Positions 26,907 to 34,494 of a stretch of DNA of 64,000 nt are shown piece after piece. The DNA comes from Candidatus Altimarinota bacterium (GTDB lineage Bacteria; Patescibacteriota; Gracilibacteria; UBA1369; LOWO2-01-FULL-3). The stretch lies in assembly GCA_023231115.1 (NCBI GenBank), contig JALNWA010000002.1, positions 109,932 to 173,931 on the forward strand, in the 5' to 3' direction. Position 1 is the first letter of the stretch. Each line of letters starts with the position of its first letter. The translations under genes were made by a program, and so were the position numbers. Under the pieces are notes generated by a model. That model was not told where the DNA came from. It did no database searches and saw nothing but the letters and a program-made list of their open reading frames with translations.

Positions 26907-28307
26907 ATGCACAACGATTCAACAAAAAAAATAAACACTCTCTTCACAAATTATAAATATGGATTTCGAACAGAAACCAAAAGTTCGTTTATAATTCCAA
27001 AAGGTTTGAGCGAAAAAATTGTCAGACAAATTTCGAAAATAAAAGAAGAACCAAAATGGATGACGGATTATAGAGTGAAAGCATACAAAGAATTTGTAAA
27101 AAGACCTTTGCCTGATTTTGGCCCAAGCTTAAAGGAAATCGACTTCGACGACATGCATTATTATATCCGCCCTCAAGACAAAACAAAAAACAAATGGGAA
27201 GATGTTCCATCAGAAATAAAAGAAACTTTCGATCGTCTTGGCATCCCGGAACATGAAAAAAAATCACTGTCCGGAACAGGCGCGCAATTTGAATCCGAAA
27301 TGATTTATCACTCGATAAAAGAATCATTAAGTAAAAAAGGAGTTATTTTTGACTCAATAGACTCAGGACTAAAAAACCATCCGGAAATTTTCAAAGAATA
27401 TTTCGGAACAATAGTCCCGTACAACGACAATAAATTTTCCGCATTAAATTCAGCGGTTTGGTCAGGCGGATCTTTTATTTACATTCCAAAAAACACTTAT
27501 GTCGAACTGCCTTTACAAGCATATTTTCGAATAAACACAGAGAGCATGGGACAATTTGAAAGAACGCTGATTATCGCAGACGAAGGCAGTTTTTTGCACT
27601 ATATAGAAGGATGCACAGCGCCAATTTATTCAAAAGATTCACTACACGCGGCAGTCGTTGAAATCATCGTAAAAAAGAACGCGCACGTCCAATACACAAC
27701 AGTCCAAAACTGGTCAACAAATGTTTATAACCTAGTTACAAAACGCGCGTACGCATACGAAAATGCGGAAATGATTTGGCTCGACTGTAATGTCGGATCA
27801 AAAATCACAATGAAATATCCTTCGATATATTTATTAGGAGACAATGCGAAAGGGGAAATAAAATCTCTCGCAATGGCAAAAGATCATCAATGCCAAGACA
27901 CCGGCGGAAAAATAATTCACGCCGCAAAAAATACGACTTCAAAAATAATTGCAAAATCAATCAGCAAAGATCACGGAAACGCTTCGTACAGAGGGCTTCT
28001 AAAAGCCACGAAATCAGCAAGGGGCACTTTCAACTATTCAAAATGCGACGCATTGATTTTAAACAAAGACGCACGCTCGGACACAATTCCAAAAATAAGC
28101 ATCGACGATCCAACAGCATCTATTGCACATGAAGCATCGATTTTCAAAATCGACGACTCACAATTATTTTATTTGATGTCACGCGGATTACCGCAGGACA
28201 CAGCGGTTTCTGAAATAGTAAACGGATTTGCAAGTCCAATCGTAAGCGAACTTCCGATGGAATACGCAATCGAATTAAAACGCTTGCTTGAAATCGAAAC
28301 AGAGTAA
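26907..28307 (+). CDS. sufB: Fe-S cluster assembly protein SufB
   Basis: SufB is the scaffold subunit on which the cluster is built. The 466-residue product matches the family along its length: WMTDYRVKAYKEF, YPF-like EKKSLSGTGAQFESEMIYH, AVWSGGSFIYIPKNTYVELPLQ, FLHYIEGCTAPIYS, VQYTTVQNWSTNVYNLVTKRA, and C-terminal ASIAHEASIFKIDDSQLFYLMSRGL. It is encoded between sufC and a short sufD; the latter starts 13 bases after this stop. Confidence 0.97.
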   Translation: MHNDSTKKINTLFTNYKYGFRTETKSSFIIPKGLSEKIVRQISKIKEEPKWMTDYRVKAYKEFVKRPLPDFGPSLKEIDFDDMHYYIRPQDKTKNKWEDVPSEIKETFDRLGIPEHEKKSLSGTGAQFESEMIYHSIKESLSKKGVIFDSIDSGLKNHPEIFKEYFGTIVPYNDNKFSALNSAVWSGGSFIYIPKNTYVELPLQAYFRINTESMGQFERTLIIADEGSFLHYIEGCTAPIYSKDSLHAAVVEIIVKKNAHVQYTTVQNWSTNVYNLVTKRAYAYENAEMIWLDCNVGSKITMKYPSIYLLGDNAKGEIKSLAMAKDHQCQDTGGKIIHAAKNTTSKIIAKSISKDHGNASYRGLLKATKSARGTFNYSKCDALILNKDARSDTIPKISIDDPTASIAHEASIFKIDDSQLFYLMSRGLPQDTAVSEIVNGFASPIVSELPMEYAIELKRLLEIETE

Positions 28308-28320
28308 ATTTTTTATAAAT

Positions 28321-28845
28321 ATGACAAATAATTTTTCACTAATAATCACTCCGGAAGAAGCAAAAAAACTCTTTTTGAAAAAAACTGAGCCGATTATTGT
28401 AAATCTCGATAAACCTGATATGTTAGCCGAAATTCTTGTCATGATAAAAGGGGAAAAAGAAGAAAAATATGATTTTGAAATAAAAGTAATTCACTCCGCA
28501 CCGCACACAAAAAGTAGAATTTATGTAAGAAGTATTCTGGAAAATTCCTCATCCGTGAATTTCGCGGGAACAGCAAGAATAAATGAAACAGCAGATTTTT
28601 CCGAAACCGATTTGTCGCATCACACTCTATTACTTTCTGAAAATTCAAAAACAAACACACTTCCTGCAATGGAAATAATTTCAAACACATCAAAAGGCAA
28701 TCACGCCGCAACGATTGGCAGAATAGACAAAGAAATTTTATTCTACATTGAATCGCGAGGTATAGACGAAACACAGGCAAAAAAACTAATTGCGGAAAAT
28801 TTTCTAAAAGCGGATATTTCTAAATTAGAAACATTAAAAAAATAA
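28321..28845 (+). CDS. sufD: Truncated SufD-like Fe-S assembly protein
   Basis: The 174-residue product corresponds to only the C-terminal beta-helix half of SufD (usually about 400-440 residues). Family signatures remain: LPAMEIISNTSKGNHAATIG and the ending ILFYIESRGIDETQAKKLIAENFL. The N-terminal half is missing, with no leftover coding sequence upstream because sufB ends 13 bases before. I start at 28321 (MTNNFSLII); the frame extends 11 codons into sufB but a start there is less likely. Position between sufB and sufS supports a SufBCD role. The symbol is by homology. Confidence 0.85.
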   Translation: MTNNFSLIITPEEAKKLFLKKTEPIIVNLDKPDMLAEILVMIKGEKEEKYDFEIKVIHSAPHTKSRIYVRSILENSSSVNFAGTARINETADFSETDLSHHTLLLSENSKTNTLPAMEIISNTSKGNHAATIGRIDKEILFYIESRGIDETQAKKLIAENFLKADISKLETLKK

Positions 28846-28847
28846 TT

Positions 28848-30080
28848 ATGCCAAAAATCGATTCAAAAAAAATCAAAAAATTATTCCCGATTTTCTCAAA
28901 AAAAGAAAATAAAAATTTGGTTTACTTGGACAATGCCGCAACGACGCAACGCCCAAAAGTGGTTATAGATGCGATAAAAGACTTCTACGAAACACACAAC
29001 TCAAACATTCACAGAGGAATTTACGACCTCTCGGAAAAAGCTACAAACATGTACGAAGGCACAAGATTACATGTTTCAAAATTCATAAATGCAAAATCAT
29101 CTGAAGAAATAATTTTCACAAAAAACACAACAGAATCAATAAATCTTTTGGCGTACACTTTAAGCGACAATATGTTACAAAAAGGCGACAGAGTCATCAC
29201 AACAGCGCTTGAACATCACGCAAATTTCGTTCCATGGCAAACAATGGCAAAGAAAAAAGGATTTATTTTGTCAGTCGTTCCGGTGAAAGAAGACTACACT
29301 CTCAACATGGAAGAATTTGAAAAATTAATCAAAGAACCAAACGTAAAATTAGTTTGTGTTTCAGCAATGTCAAATGTCACAGGGACAATTCCGGACATCA
29401 AAAAAATAATCAAACGAGCACACGAAGTTGGAGCACTCGTAATGGTCGACGGAGCGCAGTCAATAGCCCACGAACACACTGACGTACAAAAGATGGATTG
29501 TGATTTTTTCGTATTTTCGAGCCACAAAATGTTTGGACCATTTGGCGTCGGAGTACTTTATGGAAAAAAACAATTACTCGAAAAATTACCACCATTTTTA
29601 TACGGAGGGGACATGATAAAATCCGTAAAAGAAACATGCACTCTTTTCAATGACACTCCATGGAAATTTGAAGCCGGCACTCCAAGCGTCGCGGACGTTG
29701 TTGCATTCAAAAAAGCGATGGAATTTATAGACGAACTCGGAATAGAAAACATAAAAAAATATGAAATGTCTCTCGCAAAAAAAGCCGTTGAAATGCTAAA
29801 AAAACATAAACAAGTAAAGATTATCAAACCAAAAAATTTAGAACTTTCAGGTCCCGTAATTTCATTTGTAATAGAAGAAATTCATCCGCACGACATTGCA
29901 GAAGTTTTCAATAAAGAAGGCATCGCAATACGCGCCGGACATCACTGCAATCAGCCATTAATGGCAAGTTTAGGAATTCCTGCAACAGCAAGAATCAGCT
30001 TCTCAATTTACAATACCGAAGATGACATCAAACGTGTCGATATTGCTCTAAAAAAACTTTTCAAACTTTTCAAAAAATAA
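28848..30080 (+). CDS. sufS: Cysteine desulfurase SufS
   Basis: SufS is a PLP enzyme that takes sulfur from cysteine and forms a persulfide for cluster assembly. The 410 residues show YLDNAATTQRPKVV, TKNTTESINLLAY, EHHANFVPWQ, VDGAQSIAHE, the PLP lysine in FSSHKMFGPFGVGVLYG, and the active-site cysteine in IRAGHHCNQPLM. Length is normal. It lies two bases after sufD and two before sufU. Confidence 0.97.
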   Translation: MPKIDSKKIKKLFPIFSKKENKNLVYLDNAATTQRPKVVIDAIKDFYETHNSNIHRGIYDLSEKATNMYEGTRLHVSKFINAKSSEEIIFTKNTTESINLLAYTLSDNMLQKGDRVITTALEHHANFVPWQTMAKKKGFILSVVPVKEDYTLNMEEFEKLIKEPNVKLVCVSAMSNVTGTIPDIKKIIKRAHEVGALVMVDGAQSIAHEHTDVQKMDCDFFVFSSHKMFGPFGVGVLYGKKQLLEKLPPFLYGGDMIKSVKETCTLFNDTPWKFEAGTPSVADVVAFKKAMEFIDELGIENIKKYEMSLAKKAVEMLKKHKQVKIIKPKNLELSGPVISFVIEEIHPHDIAEVFNKEGIAIRAGHHCNQPLMASLGIPATARISFSIYNTEDDIKRVDIALKKLFKLFKK

Positions 30081-30082
30081 AT

Positions 30083-30445
30083 ATGTCAGACATTTATTCA
30101 GAAATAATTTTGGATCACTACAAAAAACCTCACAATGCAGGACACATTAAACATGACACAAATCACGCGGAAGAAGACAATCCACTTTGCGGAGACAACA
30201 TAAAAATTTATATAAAAGTTTCCGACAAAAAAATAATTGAAGATATTTCATTCGAAGGAGAAGGCTGTGCTATAAGCCAAGCCTCAGCATCAATACTTAC
30301 AGATTTTTTGAAAGGAAAACCTGTCGCCCAAGCAAAAAAAATCACGACAGAGCAAATGTATGACATGCTAAAAATAGAAATCTCTCCCGCTCGTTCAAAG
30401 TGCGCACTCCTTGCCCTAAGAACCGTCAAATCCGCACTTTCTTGA
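30083..30445 (+). CDS. sufU: SufU-type sulfur transfer protein
   Basis: SufU accepts sulfur from SufS, in a zinc-dependent way, in Gram-positive-type systems. The 120-residue product has the IscU-like fold motifs IILDHYKKPHNAGHI, NPLCGDN, GEGCAISQASASIL and SPARSKCALL, giving the three conserved cysteines. It terminates with UGA at the expected length, evidence that UGA is a stop here. Its last 20 bases overlap the convergent cohesin-like gene. Confidence 0.95.
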   Translation: MSDIYSEIILDHYKKPHNAGHIKHDTNHAEEDNPLCGDNIKIYIKVSDKKIIEDISFEGEGCAISQASASILTDFLKGKPVAQAKKITTEQMYDMLKIEISPARSKCALLALRTVKSALS

Positions 30446-31346
30446 TGATAACGGCGACAACTATCAACCCTAAAAAGATAGCCCCCCAAAACGAAAAATA
30501 ATTATACCAAACCTCAATATTTGAAGGCTCAAAAGTTTTTATTGTTTCATTCCCATTTTCATCAACAGCTTTCACGTAAACATAGCTGGAAAGATTTTGA
30601 TCTTCAACAACATAAGGACTTTCTGTAACCGCCCAGCCGCTCGTAGAATACCCTTTAGAACCGCTTTCATAAACTTCATAATGATCTATCCCCGCGCCAT
30701 TATCTTTCGCGTCAAAAGCCAAAAACCATTTACCTTCAAAAATATCTTCATCTTTGGAAATCAAAACATCAAATTCATCTGGAGACAAAACATCCGCAGA
30801 ACCACTCGATATTTCATATTCAAAAAAATTCTCAGAAAAAACCTCCGCCGCAGAAACATTCAAATATAAAACACCGGAAGTCGTTTTGGTTTTTGTCGCT
30901 TTCCCGTCATTCAAATAAGCTTCTCCATTGGAAATTTTTACATATCCGGACCCTGTTTTTTTAACAGAAAAAACGACAGAAAACATTTTTCCTGATTTAT
31001 AGCCACCATAATAAGGACTCAAAACTCCTCTATATCCATTTGGAATAATGTAAGCAAAGCTATTCTGAGTCTCCGTCAAAAAGGGCTTTCTGATCCACTT
31101 TCCGACAATCGAATTTCCGGTTCTGACTTCTTCGACAGAAAGAATATCTGAAGAAAAATCCACATAACCATTCATCGCATTAATATTTTCTCCTTGAGCA
31201 TTTACTTTAAAATAAACCTCAAATTTATCTCCAACAAAAAAATCATTTTTAGTAGCGACAACTTCGACATTAACGGCAAAAACAGAAACCGAAGAAATCA
31301 CAAAAACAATTACGCCGACACAAATTTTTAAAACATTTTTTATCAT
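30426..31346 (-). CDS. Anchored surface protein with a cohesin-like domain
   Basis: The 306-residue product has a signal peptide, then a domain (about residues 24-165) with cohesin-type strands: VNVEVVATKNDFFVGDKFEV, MNGYVDFSSDILSVEEV, KMFSVVFSVKKTGSGYVKI. A second beta-rich region follows, with YEVYESG near residue 230, and the protein ends with a membrane helix and the basic tail KKVRI. The dockerin-like protein is encoded 10 bases upstream, so the two may bind each other on the cell surface. Cohesin assignment rests on strand pattern and needs a profile search. Confidence 0.8.
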   Translation of the reverse strand: MIKNVLKICVGVIVFVISSVSVFAVNVEVVATKNDFFVGDKFEVYFKVNAQGENINAMNGYVDFSSDILSVEEVRTGNSIVGKWIRKPFLTETQNSFAYIIPNGYRGVLSPYYGGYKSGKMFSVVFSVKKTGSGYVKISNGEAYLNDGKATKTKTTSGVLYLNVSAAEVFSENFFEYEISSGSADVLSPDEFDVLISKDEDIFEGKWFLAFDAKDNGAGIDHYEVYESGSKGYSTSGWAVTESPYVVEDQNLSSYVYVKAVDENGNETIKTFEPSNIEVWYNYFSFWGAIFLGLIVVAVIIKKVRI

Positions 31347-31356
31347 AAAAATAAAT

Positions 31357-32253
31357 TTATTCTCTGGTCCAATAAAAAGCCATTATACTAAAATCAGAAA
31401 TATCCACTCGCCCATCGTTATTAAAATCAAATCTCTTTTTTTGCACTTCTGTAAGCGTTTTTTTGTACCAACGAAATTCAATAAAAAAATCAATAATATT
31501 CACTTTGCAATCCTTGTTCAAATCAACTTTTTGACCGCATCTTGAAGAAGTCGCAGACAAAGAAATTTTCTTCATTATTTGAAAATCGAAAGACGTTCCA
31601 AACGAAGAAGAAAACCCTCCATAAAGCGATTTAACGCTAACAGAAAACAAACCATAACCAAAAAGATCAGAAGTCGGGATATATTCGAAATATCCATCCC
31701 CTCCGGAAAAAATCTTTTTTGAAAAAGTTTTAAAAACACCGCCGGAAGATTTTATTTCCACGTAAATCGGAACCCCGGGCATCGCATATCCACTGATTTT
31801 AATTTTTTCTCCAACGCCATATTGTAGCTTATCTACGACAACAGTAGGAGGTATGAAAACATTGAAAATATTTGTAATCGACTCCACCGGCACATCAACC
31901 AAAAAAGAAACACTATTTGAAAAATTTCCTTTTATGTCCTTTGCATAAATAGAAAAATCATGGATACCTGAAGTTATATTATAAATATTATATGAAAACA
32001 ACCCGTCAGAATTTGCATTTAAAATCCCTATATTTTTAGAATCGCTTTCAATATAAACTGTAGCTCCGGGATACGCATATCCGGAAAATTTAACATAAGG
32101 AGTAATACTTCCTCCTCCGCCGCCTCCGGTTTCTTCAACAGTAGCGCTCACGCTGACAACGGCATCTAAGATGACATCAGCAAAAACGGGCACACTAAAG
32201 AAAGCAAATAACACGGCGCACAAAACAATCCGACTTATCTTTTTTATATTCAT
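31357..32253 (-). CDS. Secreted protein with a C-terminal dockerin-like domain
   Basis: The 298-residue product has a signal peptide (about 1-25) and two Ig-like beta domains with SGYAYPGATVYIES and SGYAMPGVPIYVEI repeats. A C-terminal pair of calcium-loop repeats follows, VDLNKDCKVNIIDF and FDFNNDGRVDISDF, each with the DxNxDxxVxxxDF pattern of type I dockerins. The intervening FRWYKK and AFYWTRE fit the helices after each loop. The adjacent cohesin-like gene suggests a binding pair. Confidence 0.88.
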   Translation of the reverse strand: MNIKKISRIVLCAVLFAFFSVPVFADVILDAVVSVSATVEETGGGGGGSITPYVKFSGYAYPGATVYIESDSKNIGILNANSDGLFSYNIYNITSGIHDFSIYAKDIKGNFSNSVSFLVDVPVESITNIFNVFIPPTVVVDKLQYGVGEKIKISGYAMPGVPIYVEIKSSGGVFKTFSKKIFSGGDGYFEYIPTSDLFGYGLFSVSVKSLYGGFSSSFGTSFDFQIMKKISLSATSSRCGQKVDLNKDCKVNIIDFFIEFRWYKKTLTEVQKKRFDFNNDGRVDISDFSIMAFYWTRE

Positions 32254-32258
32254 AGGAT

Positions 32259-33290
32259 TTATTTCCTTAACCTTCTATTTACCCCTATAGCCTGAGAGAT
32301 AATCCATCTATTGTATTTCCTTATCGCAAATCTCAAAACAAAGAACGCAATAATAATTATGAAAGCCATCACTATAATAAGTTGCCACGGCAAAACAAAA
32401 AACACAAAACTATCACCAACGATTGTCGCATCATTTCCATACGTCAAACCAAGTTTTGCAGTGTACATTCCCATCGCAAAATGATCCCATTGATAAGAAA
32501 CTCTTTCAAAATATCGACCAATAAAGCCGCTTTCTTCAGCCGTTTTTTCAGGCTCTAGAACTGCAACCCCAGAATCTTCTTTACTTATTCCCTCCCAAGT
32601 CGTCAAAAATCTTCTCGTACTATTTGGCAAAACATTTCCGCTCGTTTTATTTGCATCAAATTCATCGGTCGTTATCCAAAAAGTATTTTTTATTTTCACA
32701 GTTCCAACAGGTTTTAATCTGTCTCCTCCGCCATTTTGAAAACGATAATAAAAATCCACCGGCAAAAAATTAAAAAATCTTTGATTATCTTTTGTATAAA
32801 ATTCAAGCAAACTTCCCCCCTCTTTCACCTCTCCCGAAACCGTAAGCAAAACCAAAATTCCGGTTTTCGCTCCAATCGAAACAGAAGTTTCTCCACTCGC
32901 CGCAGGGGGTTGTGTTCCCCAAAAAATAGCCGCGAAATGTCCTCCGGCATCAGCATTTTCTGGAACAGTAATTGTAAAAGGAATTTTTTTGTATTCACCA
33001 GGTTTCAAAGTAATACTGTCTTGTGCCTTAATCCATGTCGCAAGACCATAATCACCGGCAACAAAATTTGGCGATCCATCTTCCCCCGAAGCCTCAAAAT
33101 TTTCATATGAAGCATACAAGGTAATTGTATTTTTCTGTTCATTCAAAAGCTCAAATTCACCTTTAACAACCTCTCCGGGATCACCTTTAAGTTCAATTTT
33201 TGAAGGCGAAACTGTGAGCGCAGATGCGCTAAAAGACACAGAAAAAACCGCCAACATCACCGCCACGACTGATAACAAAATCTTTTTCAT
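32259..33290 (-). CDS. Anchored DUF916-like surface protein
   Basis: The 343-residue product has a signal peptide ending near SASALTVSPSKIEL, a beta-sandwich domain (VVKGEFELLNEQKNTITLYASYENF, LKPGEYKKIPFTITVPENADAGGHFAAIFWG) like the DUF916/peptidoglycan- or WxL-binding family, a second beta domain, and a C-terminal membrane helix (about 300-325) followed by a basic tail. It probably sits on the outer face of the membrane. It belongs to the leftward run of surface proteins, with 5 bases to the dockerin-like gene. Confidence 0.8.
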   Translation of the reverse strand: MKKILLSVVAVMLAVFSVSFSASALTVSPSKIELKGDPGEVVKGEFELLNEQKNTITLYASYENFEASGEDGSPNFVAGDYGLATWIKAQDSITLKPGEYKKIPFTITVPENADAGGHFAAIFWGTQPPAASGETSVSIGAKTGILVLLTVSGEVKEGGSLLEFYTKDNQRFFNFLPVDFYYRFQNGGGDRLKPVGTVKIKNTFWITTDEFDANKTSGNVLPNSTRRFLTTWEGISKEDSGVAVLEPEKTAEESGFIGRYFERVSYQWDHFAMGMYTAKLGLTYGNDATIVGDSFVFFVLPWQLIIVMAFIIIIAFFVLRFAIRKYNRWIISQAIGVNRRLRK

Positions 33291-33312
33291 GACCGTAGAA
33301 TAGCAAAGTTAA

Positions 33313-34368
33313 CTAAAAAGTTCCAGTCGCAACATAAGTAAGTGCAGTAGAATAAGATCCGGAAACAGTACCAGTCGCTATATTTGCAAGATAAGTCGCA
33401 GAATACACATCCTCCGTACAAGTAGCGGCACAAGTTGCAACCGAATCAGCCGCCGCGGCGCCATTATAATAAAACGTACTGCCATCATAATCACTGTCCG
33501 CAACCCCATTTGCCCCTGAAGTACGAACTATATTTACACCAAATTGCTCACTGCCTGGACTTGAAGCCGAACCCCCTGCTGCGACAATGGCATCAATATT
33601 GTCACCACCCTTCGTCAACGTAGTACCACTCACGGTTACAGCATATGCCGCACTCGAAGATACCGTTAGCGTATGAGCAATTGTCGAGACGAAAGAACCG
33701 GCGGAAGCATCCGCATATTTCGGAGCAAGAACGCTCAAATTTCCAAACTCAATTGCAGTAGCACTAATAGCAAAAGTCAAAGTACCACCTGCCGGTACTT
33801 CAGCCGTCACAGCAACACTGCTGTCGGCAACAATAGTAACAATGGCAGACCCGGTATCCCCAAACGTTCCGGCAATATCTATACTATAACTCGCCGCCGC
33901 AGGATTAGTAATTCCATCATTATTATCAATCACTATACGAACTCCCCCAGCGGCCGCAACATTCGCTGTAGCCGCAGAACAAGCAGTAAGGGTAACCACT
34001 TGACCGGAAGTGACTGCGCTCCAAAGAGCGGTATTAGAACAATCAGCCGCCAACACAATCGCAGTACCACCCGTAAACAAACCACCGGCTCCATGAGTAA
34101 TCGTAATATCACCAAAAGCAACATCCGCTATATCGGTGAACGCCGCCGGAAACGTTATTGTGATAGTCTTAGTATCGGCCACTCCGGTTGGAGTAACAAA
34201 CTGAATTGTATGAATTGGATTTTCAGCGGTAGTAACAGTGTCCAGACTATCGGACACACTCGTCAATGCATCCGCATACGCCACCTCAATCCTCGGAACA
34301 GTGACAAACGCCACTAGCACCACCGAAGACACAACCGAAAGAATTTTATAAAAATTCGAAGAATACAT
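33313..34368 (-). CDS. Secreted alanine/threonine-rich surface protein sharing a C-terminal domain with its neighbour
   Basis: I start at 34368 (MYSSNFYKILSVV), which gives 351 residues and a normal signal peptide. The body is rich in Ala, Thr, Val and Gly with beta-strand periodicity. Its last 150 or so residues (FGNLSVLAPKYADAS, TLTVSSSAAYAVTVSG, ASSPGSEQFGVNI, ending TALTYVATGTF) closely parallel the end of the next protein. Such proteins are often S-layer or pilin-like; that is inference. The gene is preceded by 126 bases with no coding sequence. Confidence 0.78.
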   Translation of the reverse strand: MYSSNFYKILSVVSSVVLVAFVTVPRIEVAYADALTSVSDSLDTVTTAENPIHTIQFVTPTGVADTKTITITFPAAFTDIADVAFGDITITHGAGGLFTGGTAIVLAADCSNTALWSAVTSGQVVTLTACSAATANVAAAGGVRIVIDNNDGITNPAAASYSIDIAGTFGDTGSAIVTIVADSSVAVTAEVPAGGTLTFAISATAIEFGNLSVLAPKYADASAGSFVSTIAHTLTVSSSAAYAVTVSGTTLTKGGDNIDAIVAAGGSASSPGSEQFGVNIVRTSGANGVADSDYDGSTFYYNGAAAADSVATCAATCTEDVYSATYLANIATGTVSGSYSTALTYVATGTF

Positions 34369-34494
34369 AACGATAGGAATTAAGGTTTCCAAAATAAATA
34401 CTTGCCCAACCAACAATATATATATCCAAAAAAAATTATTCAACTCCTACAAAAAACTTCGACTACACAAATTCGAAATTTGATTTGTACTTCG

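Noticed and set aside
30083..30445. Recoded UGA (Gracilibacteria-type code)
   Set aside because: sufU and other genes end with UGA at the family length and tRNA-Trp has anticodon CCA; no in-frame UGA is needed anywhere.
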